Assembly (NCBI GenBank): GCA_012735335.1
Contig: JAAYHO010000432.1
Location: 1-7,087 of the forward strand
Length of the DNA: 7,087 nucleotides
Source: Gammaproteobacteria bacterium
Lineage (GTDB): Bacteria > Pseudomonadota > Gammaproteobacteria > Pseudomonadales > Pseudomonadaceae
Reading direction: 5' to 3'
Shown here: piece after piece, positions 1 to 5,954 of the stretch
Position numbering within the stretch: the stretch's first letter is position 1
Layout of the letters: each line of letters starts with the position of its first letter
Position numbers and translations under genes: made by a program
Notes under the pieces: model-generated
The model's input: the letters and a program-made list of their open reading frames with translations, nothing else
Told to the model about the DNA's origin: nothing
Databases searched by the model: none

Positions 1-19
1 CTCTGTCAGGATCGAGGGA

Positions 20-1438
20 TCAGCGGATCAGCAGGCGGCGCAGCAGTTTCTGCAGCGGCTTGCCATAGGGCGGGTAGAGCACCCGGGTGGCGTTCAGGCG
101 CGGCTTGCGCAGTACTGCCTTGGCCTTGCTGAAGGTCAGAAAACCCTCATGCCCGTGGTAATGGCCCATGCCCGAGGGGCCGATGCCGCCGAAGGGCAGA
201 TCGGACACCGCCACATGCAGCAGGGTCTCGTTGATGCCCACGCCACCGGAATGGGTGCGGCTGATGACCTGCTCCTGTTCCTCTCGGTCATAACCGAAGT
301 AGTAGAGCGCCAGCGGACGCGGTCGGGCGTTGATATAGGTAATGGCATCACCGATCTGCCGGTAGGGCACGATCGGCAGCAACGGGCCGAAGATCTCGTC
401 CTGCATCACCAGCATATCGTCGCCAACATCCAGCAACAGGGTATGGGCCAGACGGCGATCCTGACCTTCGGCAAACAAGGGTATGACCCGCGCACCTTTC
501 GCCTGGGCATCGTCCAGATAGCTGTTGAGCCGTGCCTGCTGGCGCGGGTTGATGATGCTGGTGTAGTCGGGATTGTCGTTGAGCCGGGGGTAGAAGCGGG
601 CGATGACCTTGCGATAGGCCGCGACGAACTCGTCCACCCGGGTTTCCGGCACCAGCACATAGTCCGGGGCGACGCAGGTCTGCCCGGCGTTCATGGTCTT
701 GCCAAAGGCGATACGCTCGGCGGCATCCTCCAGCGGCACCGTGGCTGAAACAATGGCCGGGGACTTGCCGCCCAGCTCCAGGGTCACCGGGGTCAGGTTG
801 TCCGCCGCGGCGTGCAGTATGTGGCGGCCGATGCTGGTGGCACCGGTAAACAGCAGGTGATCGAAGGGCAGGCGGGAGAAGGCCGCACCGACATCCGCCT
901 CGCCCAGCACCACGGCTACCTGATCCTCGGGGAAGACGCTGGCCAGCAGCTCCTTCATCAACTGCGAGGTGGCGGGGGTCGACTCGCTCATCTTGATCAT
1001 CACCCGGTTGCCCGCAGCCAGCGCGCCGAGCAGCGGGCCGATGGCGAGAAAGATCGGGTAGTTCCACGGCACTATCACCCCGACCACCCCCAGCGGCTGA
1101 TACACCACCTGCGCCGAACCGGGCTGGAAGGCAATGCCCAGCGGCCGCCGGGACGGCTTCATCCAGCGGCGCAGGCGACGGCTGGTATGGTCGATGGACT
1201 GCAGGCTGGGCAGCAGCTCGGCAAACAGTGTCTCATCCCGGGAGCGGTTGCCGAAGTCCTGACTGACCGCACTGATCAGCGCCTCCTGCTGCTCGACCAG
1301 CACCCTGCGCAAACGCTTGAGCCAGGCGCGGCGGGTATGCAGTGAGGGCATGGGATCGGCGGCAAAAGCGGCCTGCTGGGCCTGCAACAGGGCGAGCAGG
1401 TCTGAGCTGATGGCGGGCTCTGGGGTGGAATGTGGCAT
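20..1438 (-). CDS. calB: Aldehyde dehydrogenase, coniferyl aldehyde dehydrogenase (CalB) family
   Basis: The 472-residue protein is a complete NAD(P)-dependent aldehyde dehydrogenase that should oxidise an aldehyde to its acid in the cytoplasm. Visible motifs in order are VPWNYP (residues 123-128, with the oxyanion Asn126), the nucleotide-loop FTGATSIG (197-204), LELGGKSP with general base Glu221 (220-227), NAGQTC with nucleophile Cys255, and DEIFGP (347-352). The short N-terminus, the length near 470 and the C-terminal PPYGKPLQKLLRRLL tail fit the class-3-like group annotated as coniferyl aldehyde dehydrogenase; aromatic or medium-chain aldehydes are the likely substrates, but the sequence does not fix this. 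The start has only a weak Shine-Dalgarno (ACGGA about 9 nt upstream). It is chosen because it gives the family-typical N-terminus and lies just downstream of a promoter-operator region. The gene is separated from the valine cluster by a terminator and a small ORF, so it is probably regulated on its own. A fatty aldehyde dehydrogenase is the main alternative. Confidence 0.9.
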   Translation of the reverse strand: MPHSTPEPAISSDLLALLQAQQAAFAADPMPSLHTRRAWLKRLRRVLVEQQEALISAVSQDFGNRSRDETLFAELLPSLQSIDHTSRRLRRWMKPSRRPLGIAFQPGSAQVVYQPLGVVGVIVPWNYPIFLAIGPLLGALAAGNRVMIKMSESTPATSQLMKELLASVFPEDQVAVVLGEADVGAAFSRLPFDHLLFTGATSIGRHILHAAADNLTPVTLELGGKSPAIVSATVPLEDAAERIAFGKTMNAGQTCVAPDYVLVPETRVDEFVAAYRKVIARFYPRLNDNPDYTSIINPRQQARLNSYLDDAQAKGARVIPLFAEGQDRRLAHTLLLDVGDDMLVMQDEIFGPLLPIVPYRQIGDAITYINARPRPLALYYFGYDREEQEQVISRTHSGGVGINETLLHVAVSDLPFGGIGPSGMGHYHGHEGFLTFSKAKAVLRKPRLNATRVLYPPYGKPLQKLLRRLLIR

Positions 1439-1451
1439 GTGACAATCCGTT

Positions 1452-1471
1452 GTTAGAGTGATTGCTCTAAC
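1452..1471. promoter_or_regulatory. Candidate TetR-type operator palindrome
   Basis: The plus strand reads GTTAGAG, a 6-nt centre (TGATTG), then CTCTAAC: two perfect 7-bp inverted arms over 20 bp. It begins at the last base of the candidate -10 box of the aldehyde dehydrogenase promoter and covers the expected transcription start, a position where a bound repressor blocks initiation. The arm length and short centre resemble operators of TetR-family repressors. The regulator gene is not in this window, so the family assignment is inference. No U-tract follows on either strand, so it is not a terminator. Confidence 0.6.
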
Positions 1472-1499
1472 TTTTAACGGAATTATGCGGGGTGGTCAA
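1471..1499 (-). promoter_or_regulatory. Candidate sigma-70 promoter of the aldehyde dehydrogenase gene
   Basis: On the minus strand a -35 box TTGACC (1494-1499) is followed after 17 nt by TAAAAG (1471-1476) as a -10 box with four of six consensus bases. Transcription would start near 1464, giving a leader of about 26 nt before the ATG at 1438. The palindrome at 1452-1471 overlaps the -10 end and the start point, which supports a regulated promoter here. The -10 match is only moderate. Confidence 0.45.
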
Positions 1500-1525
1500 G
1501 ATATAGGCCGTTTCGCCCAGACCAG

Positions 1526-1699
1526 TTACAGCCAGCGCGCGGGGCTCAATACATGACAGTCCGCAGCTTGACAGGGAAGGCTGGTGGTTCGGTCGGCATT
1601 GACCTGGTTGCTACGAGATAAGGCACCGGCTGACAGCAAAGTCAGCAGAATCAGCGCAAAGGTGACGACGGTAATGGCATTCACAGAATTTTTCTGCAT
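1526..1699 (-). CDS. Small ORF, probable membrane or exported peptide (57 aa)
   Basis: This short reading frame encodes 57 residues, beginning MQKNSVNAITVVTFALILL and ending PARWL followed by TAA. Residues 8-27 form an uninterrupted hydrophobic stretch after one Lys, followed by the small residues SAGALS. That pattern fits either a signal peptide cleaved near residues 25-29 or a single membrane anchor. The remaining ~30 residues are polar and contain two cysteines, Cys43 and Cys48 (LPCQAADCHV), which could form a disulfide or bind a metal outside the cytoplasm. A plausible ribosome binding site, GGGA, lies 8 nt before the ATG, and a possible promoter lies at 1775-1803. I do not recognise the family and assign no function. 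It sits alone between the valine-cluster terminator and the aldehyde dehydrogenase promoter, on the same strand. It could be a chance ORF, but the signal-like N-terminus, the ribosome binding site and the fit within the gap argue for a gene. Confidence 0.55.
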   Translation of the reverse strand: MQKNSVNAITVVTFALILLTLLSAGALSRSNQVNADRTTSLPCQAADCHVLSPARWL

Positions 1700-1774
1700 G
1701 ACATCAATCCCACTCTATTGTTTTTGTTCTGTGTCTCGCTGGCTGAATATGTCAGCTGCGGATCTTTGTATCAG

Positions 1775-1803
1775 ATAGTAGCCAACAGTTCGACTATAAA
1801 CAA
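1775..1803 (-). promoter_or_regulatory. Weak candidate promoter upstream of the 57-aa small ORF
   Basis: The minus strand has TTGTTT (1798-1803) and TACTAT (1775-1780) separated by 17 nt. The match to sigma-70 consensus is three of six and four of six bases. It lies immediately downstream of the valine-cluster terminator and about 75 nt before the small ORF start, the expected location for its promoter in this AT-richer gap. Chance matches of this quality are common. Confidence 0.3.
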
Positions 1804-1831
1804 GCAGAGTTGTTTCTTTCTGATGAAAGGA

Positions 1832-1859
1832 GGTGCCCAGACCTGTCAGGCCGGGCACC
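1832..1859 (-). terminator. Hairpin terminator at the end of the valine-degradation cluster
   Basis: GGTGCCC (1832-1838) and GGGCACC (1853-1859) pair as a perfect 7-bp stem, with further short pairing possible in the 14-nt loop (CCTG with CAGG). The stem begins 8 nt after the TAA of the acyl-CoA dehydrogenase gene. On the minus strand it is followed by TCCTTTC, a short interrupted pyrimidine run rather than a clean U-tract. A second small hairpin, CTTTC-TGAT-GAAAG (1816-1829), follows at once and may help. Position and stem make it a good but not textbook intrinsic terminator. Confidence 0.65.
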
Positions 1860-1867
1860 ACCCTTCC

Positions 1868-3019
1868 TTACAGCGCGTAGTTCTTCAGCTCCCGGGCAAT
1901 CACCAGTCGTTGAATTTCACTGGTGCCTTCGTAGATCTGGGTGATGCGGGCATCCCGGTACAGCCGCTCCACCGGGTAGTCCTCCAGATAGCCGTAGCCG
2001 CCGTGGATCTGTACCGCTTTGGAACACACATCTTCGGCGATTTCACTGGCGAACAGCTTGGCCTGGGAGGCCTCCGACAGGCAGGGTACGCCTTCGGTGC
2101 GCAGGCGTGCTGCATGCAGGACCAGCAGGCGGGCCGCGTTGAGGCGGGTATGCATGTCGGCCAGCATGTTGGCGACGCTCTGGTGTTCGGTCAGGGCGAC
2201 ACCGAACTGGGTGCGTTCACGGGCGTAGGTCAGGGCTGCCTCGAAGGCTGAACGGGCGATGCCCAGCGCCTGGGCGGCGATGCCGATACGGCCACCTTCC
2301 AGGTTGGACAGGGCAATGGCCAGGCCCTTGCCACGGGGGCCGAGCAGGTTGGCTTCGGGGATGCGGCAATTATCCAGGGTCACGGCGCAGGTGTCCGAGC
2401 CGCGGATACCCATCTTGTGCTCCATACGCTCGATCTTGAAGCCGGGGGTATTGGTGGGCACCAGGAAGGCGGACAGGCCTTTCTTACCCAGCTCCGGATC
2501 GGTTACCGCAAAGACAATGGCCAGCTGTGCGCGTTTGGCGTTACTGACAAACTGCTTGGCGCCAGTGAGCACCCACTCGCCATTTTCCAGCACTGCCCGG
2601 GTGCGCAGGTTGTGGGCTTCGGAACCGGCCTGGGGCTCGGTCAGGGCGAAGCAGCCGATGGCCCGCCCGGCGGCCAGGTCCGGCAGCCAGGCTTCCTGTT
2701 GTGCTGGTGTGCCGTAGTTGAGCAGCGGGCCGCAGCCCACCGAGTTGTGGATGCTCATCATGGCGCCGGTAGCGCTGCAGCCAGCGGCGATTTCTTCCAC
2801 GGCCAGGGCGTAGGCGACATAGTCGACGTAACTGCCGCCCCATTCCTCGGGAACCACCATACCCAGCAGACCCAGTTCGCCCATCTGGCGAACCACGGCA
2901 TCGTCGATCCAGCCGGACTTGTCCCATTCGGCAGCACGGGGGGCCAGTTCGCTCTGGGCGAACTGGCGGGCCATGTCGCGGATCATGCGTTGATCTTCGT
3001 TGAGTTCGATATCGTGCAT
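1868..3019 (-). CDS. Acyl-CoA dehydrogenase, probably isobutyryl-CoA (short/branched-chain) dehydrogenase
   Basis: The 383-residue protein is a complete FAD-dependent acyl-CoA dehydrogenase, introducing an alpha-beta double bond and passing electrons to electron-transfer flavoprotein. In order it shows the helical N-terminal domain (about 1-120), the FAD-contacting strand motif [11 protein letters not shown] (124-134), the middle beta domain, and a C-terminal helical domain with ERTQFG (268-273) and [13 protein letters not shown] (337-349). The catalytic base is Glu364 in [10 protein letters not shown], the short-chain/isobutyryl arrangement; isovaleryl-CoA dehydrogenases instead use a Glu near residue 243, which is Gly here. 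The first family signature has Glu134 where Asp is usual, a modest variation. It is last in the cluster, 13 nt after the hydrolase stop, and its Shine-Dalgarno (GGGAG, 3028-3032) directly follows that stop codon. With the neighbouring genes it would catalyse isobutyryl-CoA to methacrylyl-CoA. Butyryl-CoA or 2-methylbutyryl-CoA are alternative substrates. Confidence 0.95.
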   Translation of the reverse strand: MHDIELNEDQRMIRDMARQFAQSELAPRAAEWDKSGWIDDAVVRQMGELGLLGMVVPEEWGGSYVDYVAYALAVEEIAAGCSATGAMMSIHNSVGCGPLLNYGTPAQQEAWLPDLAAGRAIGCFALTEPQAGSEAHNLRTRAVLENGEWVLTGAKQFVSNAKRAQLAIVFAVTDPELGKKGLSAFLVPTNTPGFKIERMEHKMGIRGSDTCAVTLDNCRIPEANLLGPRGKGLAIALSNLEGGRIGIAAQALGIARSAFEAALTYARERTQFGVALTEHQSVANMLADMHTRLNAARLLVLHAARLRTEGVPCLSEASQAKLFASEIAEDVCSKAVQIHGGYGYLEDYPVERLYRDARITQIYEGTSEIQRLVIARELKNYAL

Positions 3020-3032
3020 TTATCTGTCTCCC

Positions 3033-4097
3033 TCAGGCCTGGCCTGGTTCAAAGCCGGCAAAGAATTCCGTAACCCGGGCCGGGCTGACTTCTTCCAGGG
3101 TGGGGGGATTCCACCTGGGGTTCTTGTCCTTGTCGATGATCAGAGCGCGGACGCCTTCCATGATGTCGCCTTTGGCGAACCATTGGGCATCCAGGTGCAG
3201 CTCCAGCGCAAAGCAGTCGGCCAGGCTCAGTTCGCGGCCCTGACGCAGCAGCTCCAGGGTGACGTTCATGGCCAGCGGCGACTTGCTGTCGATAGCGGCC
3301 AGGGTGCGTTCGGCCCAGTCCTGGTAGGCGGGGCAGTCTTCTGCGGCCAGCGAGGTGCGGATGCGTTGCATGTCCGGTTGGCTGAAGTGGTGATCGATCG
3401 CCGAGCGCATGGCCTTGATCTCCGAGCCGGGGATCTTCTGCGATGCGCGTTTGCGCAGCAGTGTATCCAGATCGCTGGCAGGTTCGTCGGTCCATTGCAT
3501 GCTATCGAGCGCCTGATCCAGCTCGCCAAGCAGCTCGCTGCCGAGGCAGTGGTCGGCCAGACCGCAATACAGTGCATCGGCGGCGCGGATGTGCGAGCCG
3601 GTGATGCCCAGGTACTGGCCGATGGCGCCTTCCAGACGGGGCAGGAAATAGCTGCCGCCGACATCCGGGAAGTAGCCGATTCCGGTCTCGGGCATACCCA
3701 TTCTTACCCGTTCGGTGATCACCCGGTGCGAGGCGGCCTGGGCCAGCCCCATGCCACCACCGAGGACAAAGCCGTCCATCAGTGCAACCACCGGTTTGGG
3801 GTAGTCATGGATCAGCTGGTCCAGCGCATATTCCTCCTGGAAGAAGGTCATATACATGCCATCGTTGGCCAGGTAGCTGTCATACAATCCGCGAATATCT
3901 CCACCCGCGCAGAAGGCTTTTTCGCCATTGGCGCGCAGTACCACCACGCGGACCTGGTCATCATTCAGCCAGGCATCCAGCTGCTGGCGCAGCTGGCGGA
4001 CCATGTCCAGATTCAGGGCGTTGAGTCCGGCGGGGCGGTTGAGCGTCAGATGGCCGACGCTGTTGCGCACCTCGACCAGTACAGTCTGCTCGGTCAT
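3033..4097 (-). CDS. 3-Hydroxyisobutyryl-CoA hydrolase (crotonase superfamily)
   Basis: The 354-residue protein belongs to the crotonase superfamily but is about 100 residues longer than a hydratase, as expected for 3-hydroxyisobutyryl-CoA hydrolase (HIBCH). Oxyanion-hole motifs are FCAGGDI (62-68) and DGFVLGGGMGLA (108-119). The active-site segment MPETGIGYFPDVGGS (135-149) carries Glu137 and Asp145, equivalent to the catalytic acidic pair of HIBCH. The C-terminal extension ends with the family motif EGVRALIIDKDKNPRW (314-329). It would hydrolyse 3-hydroxyisobutyryl-CoA to free 3-hydroxyisobutyrate, which is the substrate of the adjacent mmsB product, and would keep reactive methacrylyl-CoA from accumulating. 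Its ATG overlaps the mmsB stop codon as ATGA (4094-4097), and its ribosome binding site GGAG (4105-4108) lies inside mmsB, so translation is probably coupled. Such proteins are often labelled simply enoyl-CoA hydratase/isomerase; the C-terminal motif and the context favour the hydrolase. Confidence 0.93.
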   Translation of the reverse strand: MTEQTVLVEVRNSVGHLTLNRPAGLNALNLDMVRQLRQQLDAWLNDDQVRVVVLRANGEKAFCAGGDIRGLYDSYLANDGMYMTFFQEEYALDQLIHDYPKPVVALMDGFVLGGGMGLAQAASHRVITERVRMGMPETGIGYFPDVGGSYFLPRLEGAIGQYLGITGSHIRAADALYCGLADHCLGSELLGELDQALDSMQWTDEPASDLDTLLRKRASQKIPGSEIKAMRSAIDHHFSQPDMQRIRTSLAAEDCPAYQDWAERTLAAIDSKSPLAMNVTLELLRQGRELSLADCFALELHLDAQWFAKGDIMEGVRALIIDKDKNPRWNPPTLEEVSPARVTEFFAGFEPGQA

Positions 4098-4987
4098 TCG
4101 ATCGCTCCGTTATACAGCTTGATGATCGCGGAGAAGTCCAGCGCGCCGTTACCCTGGCTGCTGAAGGTCTGGTACAGCTGCTGGGCCAGGCCGCCGAGGA
4201 TCACCGGTTGGCGCGACTGCCTGGCGGCCTCGGTGGCCAGCCCCAGGTCCTTGAGCATCAGGTCGCTACCGAAGCCACCGCTGTAGCCGCGGGAGGCGGG
4301 TACGTTGTCCATCACGCCGGGGTAGGGGTTGTAGGTGTCCGAACTCCAGTTGCGGCCGCTGGAGGTGTTGATGATGCTAGCCAGCACGCCCGGGTCCATG
4401 CCCAGCGAGACGCCCAGGTTCATGGCCTCGGCGGTGCCGATCATGGTGATGGCCAGCAGCATGTTGTTGGCCACCTTGGCCACCTGGCCATTACCGGCCG
4501 GGCCGCAATGAACGATGTTCTTGCCCATGGCCTGCAGTACCGGCAGGGCAATGTCGAAGTCGGCCTGCTCACCACCGACCATGAAGGTCAGGGTGCCGGC
4601 GGTGGCACCGCCGGTGCCGCCGGAGACCGGCGCGTCGATCATGCGGTTGCCTTTTTCCGCAGCCGCTGCGGCGACTTCGCGGGCACTCATGGGGTCGATT
4701 GTGGAACTGTCAATCAGGCGTACCTGAGGGGCGATGTTGGCCAGCAGGCCGTCTTCACCCAGGTAGACCGACTTTACGTGGGGGGCGGCGGGCAGCATGG
4801 TGATGATCATTTCAACATCGCTGCGGGCCAGCTCGGTGATGCTCGGCGCGGCGCTGGCGCCAGCGGCGACCAGGCTGGCTACGGCTGCTTCGGACAGGTC
4901 GAATACGGTCAGCTGATGGCCGGCCTTGATCAGGTTGTGGGCCATTGGGCCGCCCATGTTGCCGAGGCCAAGGAATCCGATTTTCAT
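4094..4987 (-). CDS. mmsB: 3-Hydroxyisobutyrate dehydrogenase
   Basis: The 297-residue protein matches the usual length of MmsB and oxidises 3-hydroxyisobutyrate to methylmalonate semialdehyde. It opens with the family signature FLGLGNMGGPMAHNL (residues 5-19), containing the Rossmann GxGxxG. Asp30 ends the second beta strand, which favours NAD+ over NADP+. The substrate-binding motif DAPVSGGTGGA spans 118-128, the catalytic lysine is Lys171 in GNGQVAKVANNM (with Asn175), and the conserved KDLGLA is at 246-251. The ATG at 4987 is chosen because it sits at the start of the Rossmann strand with a good Shine-Dalgarno (GAGGT, 4995-4999). An in-frame ATG 30 nt upstream would start inside the repeat element and add residues not typical of the family. 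The stop overlaps the hydrolase start by 4 nt. Other beta-hydroxyacid dehydrogenases (tartronate semialdehyde reductase, a serine-active homologue) share the fold, but the valine-pathway context fixes the call well. Confidence 0.94.
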   Translation of the reverse strand: MKIGFLGLGNMGGPMAHNLIKAGHQLTVFDLSEAAVASLVAAGASAAPSITELARSDVEMIITMLPAAPHVKSVYLGEDGLLANIAPQVRLIDSSTIDPMSAREVAAAAAEKGNRMIDAPVSGGTGGATAGTLTFMVGGEQADFDIALPVLQAMGKNIVHCGPAGNGQVAKVANNMLLAITMIGTAEAMNLGVSLGMDPGVLASIINTSSGRNWSSDTYNPYPGVMDNVPASRGYSGGFGSDLMLKDLGLATEAARQSRQPVILGGLAQQLYQTFSSQGNGALDFSAIIKLYNGAIE

Positions 4988-4994
4988 GTTTGTT

Positions 4995-4999
4995 ACCTC
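4995..4999 (-). promoter_or_regulatory. Ribosome binding site deciding the mmsB start
   Basis: The minus strand reads GAGGT, then 7 nt, then the ATG at 4987. This is the only good Shine-Dalgarno near the N-terminus. It lies 6 nt beyond the edge of the inverted repeat, so it remains unpaired if that repeat folds in the mRNA. Confidence 0.75.
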
Positions 5000-5005
5000 A
5001 AGATG

Positions 5006-5108
5006 AAACTCCGTCATTGCGAGGAGCGTAGCGACGCGGCAATCCAGCGTGTCGGCAAGTCCGCGTTACTGGATTGCCACGCCCTGCGGGCTCGCAATGA
5101 CGAAGTTT
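5006..5108. repeat. MITE/REP-like inverted-repeat element (CGTCATTGCGAG type)
   Basis: The outer arms are CGTCATTGCGAG (5012-5023) and its exact reverse complement CTCGCAATGACG (5091-5102). They extend to 18 bp with one mismatch (5006-5023 against 5091-5108). Inner arms GGCAATCCAG (5038-5047) and CTGGATTGCC (5069-5078) pair perfectly over 10 bp. Imperfect GC-rich pairing lies between the arms, around a ~21-nt centre. The GTCATTGCGAG...GCAATCC pattern is one I recognise as a dispersed non-coding palindromic repeat found in many bacterial genomes; I can see only one copy here. It fills most of the gap between the hydratase stop (5127) and mmsB start (4987). In mRNA it would fold into a long hairpin that could protect the upstream message or reduce downstream expression. 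No transposase or clear target-site duplication is visible. Confidence 0.85.
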
Positions 5109-5126
5109 GGGAGATGTTCTGTTGTT

Positions 5127-5900
5127 TCAGCCGTGTTTGAAGTTGGGTTTGCGCTTCTCGACAAACGCCTGCATGCCTTCACTCTGGTCAGCCGTGGCGA
5201 AGATCGAGTGGAATACCCGGCGCTCGAAGCGGATGCCTTCGGCCAGGCTACTCTCGAACACGCGGTTGACGCACTCCTTGGTCATCATCACGCTGGGCAG
5301 GGACTTTTCAGCGATCAGGGCGGCGCTCTTGAGGGTTTCTTCCAGCAACTGGTCGACCGGGAAGATCTTCGCTACCAGGCCGGCCTGCTCGGCTTCCTGG
5401 GCATCCATCTGACGACCGGTCAGGCACATTTCCATGGCCTTGGCCTTGCCGATGGCACGGGTCAGGCGTTGTGTGCCGCCGATACCCGGCAGCACACCGA
5501 GGTTGATTTCCGGCTGGCCGAAGCGGGCGTTGTCGGCGGCATAGATGAAGTCGCAGATCATCGCCAGCTCACAGCCGCCACCCAGGGCATAACCGGCTAC
5601 CGCGGCAATCAGCGGCTTGCGACGGTTGGCGATGCGGTCGGCGGGGGAGAAGAAGTCATCCATGAACACGCCGGGATATTGCAGGTCGACCATCTGCTTG
5701 ATGTCGGCACCGGCAGCAAAGGCCTTGCTGGAACCGGTCAGTACCACGCAGCCGATGTTCGGGTCGTTCTCGAACTGGTCCAGCGCCTGGTTCAGCTCAT
5801 CCAGTACCTGGGTGTTCAGCGCGTTCAGTGCCTGCGGGCGGTTCAGGGTAATCAGGCCCACACGCTCGCGGGTCTCGATCAGAATGGTTTCAAAGCTCAT
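5127..5900 (-). CDS. Enoyl-CoA hydratase (crotonase), probably methacrylyl-CoA hydratase
   Basis: The 257-residue protein has the standard length of a bacterial crotonase-type hydratase. It shows [14 protein letters not shown] (16-29), oxyanion-hole segments [10 protein letters not shown] (61-70) and [13 protein letters not shown] (102-114), and the active-site stretch [20 protein letters not shown] (127-146). Glu111 and Glu131 match the two catalytic glutamates of rat mitochondrial hydratase (Glu144 and Glu164), so it should be an active hydratase. In this cluster it would hydrate methacrylyl-CoA to 3-hydroxyisobutyryl-CoA, although such enzymes also accept crotonyl-CoA. The start at 5900 is chosen for its strong Shine-Dalgarno GGAG 7 nt upstream and the family-typical [10 protein letters not shown]-terminus. 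An in-frame ATG at 5933 would be encoded inside the terminator hairpin and is rejected. P. aeruginosa has a comparable cluster that, as I recall, includes the DspI enoyl-CoA hydratase linked to cis-2-decenoic acid; whether this protein is its orthologue cannot be judged here. Confidence 0.94.
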   Translation of the reverse strand: MSFETILIETRERVGLITLNRPQALNALNTQVLDELNQALDQFENDPNIGCVVLTGSSKAFAAGADIKQMVDLQYPGVFMDDFFSPADRIANRRKPLIAAVAGYALGGGCELAMICDFIYAADNARFGQPEINLGVLPGIGGTQRLTRAIGKAKAMEMCLTGRQMDAQEAEQAGLVAKIFPVDQLLEETLKSAALIAEKSLPSVMMTKECVNRVFESSLAEGIRFERRVFHSIFATADQSEGMQAFVEKRKPNFKHG

Positions 5901-5907
5901 GTCGTTA

Positions 5908-5911
5908 CTCC
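5908..5911 (-). promoter_or_regulatory. Ribosome binding site deciding the hydratase start
   Basis: GGAG on the minus strand lies 7 nt before the ATG at 5898-5900. It is only 3 nt after the U-tract of the preceding intrinsic terminator, so the terminator ends essentially where the ribosome binding site begins. That leaves no room for a separate promoter between them. Confidence 0.8.
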
Positions 5912-5914
5912 AAC

Positions 5915-5947
5915 AAAAAAGAGGCCGGCCCAATCGTTGGCCGGCCT
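5915..5947 (-). terminator. Strong intrinsic terminator between mmsA and the hydratase gene
   Basis: A perfect 9-bp GC-rich stem, AGGCCGGCC (5922-5930) with GGCCGGCCT (5939-5947), encloses an 8-nt loop. On the minus strand it is followed after one C by six consecutive T residues (5915-5920). It starts 7 nt after the mmsA stop codon. The plus-strand side has no U-tract, so it acts only on leftward transcription. It would end or reduce transcription from mmsA before the hydratase gene. Confidence 0.9.
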
Positions 5948-5954
5948 GTAAGCA

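Noticed and set aside
149..1345. Plus-strand frames of 199 and 177 codons opposite the aldehyde dehydrogenase
   Set aside because: Both are shadows of the real gene with no motifs and no convincing ribosome binding sites.
1584..1778. 64-codon plus-strand frame in the gap left of the acyl-CoA dehydrogenase
   Set aside because: It overlaps the minus-strand small ORF, has several Cys and Trp without a pattern, and I saw no good ribosome binding site. The minus-strand frame has a signal-like N-terminus and fits the flanking signals better.
3000..4286. 428-codon open frame on the plus strand
   Set aside because: It is antisense to the hydrolase and part of mmsB and the acyl-CoA dehydrogenase, shows no family motif, and is the expected by-product of strong GC3 bias in genuine minus-strand genes.
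4988..5017. N-terminal extension of MmsB from an ATG inside the inverted repeat
   Set aside because: The dinucleotide-binding fold must start close to the N-terminus, and the ATG at 4987 has a well-spaced GAGGT.
5006..5108. The large inverted repeat as an intrinsic terminator
   Set aside because: Neither end is followed by a real U-tract, and the 100-bp layered arm structure matches a dispersed repeat rather than a compact terminator.
4208..5140. 310-codon open frame on the plus strand
   Set aside because: It mirrors mmsB, is low-complexity Gly/His/Gln-rich, and runs through the non-coding inverted repeat.
5901..5933. N-terminal extension of the hydratase from an upstream ATG
   Set aside because: The extra 11 residues would be encoded by the terminator loop, stem and U-tract. 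The ATG at 5900 has a strong Shine-Dalgarno and the family-typical start.
5049..5951. 300-codon plus-strand frame opposite the hydratase
   Set aside because: It is antisense to a well-supported crotonase, begins inside the repeat and runs through the terminator hairpin; no recognisable domain.
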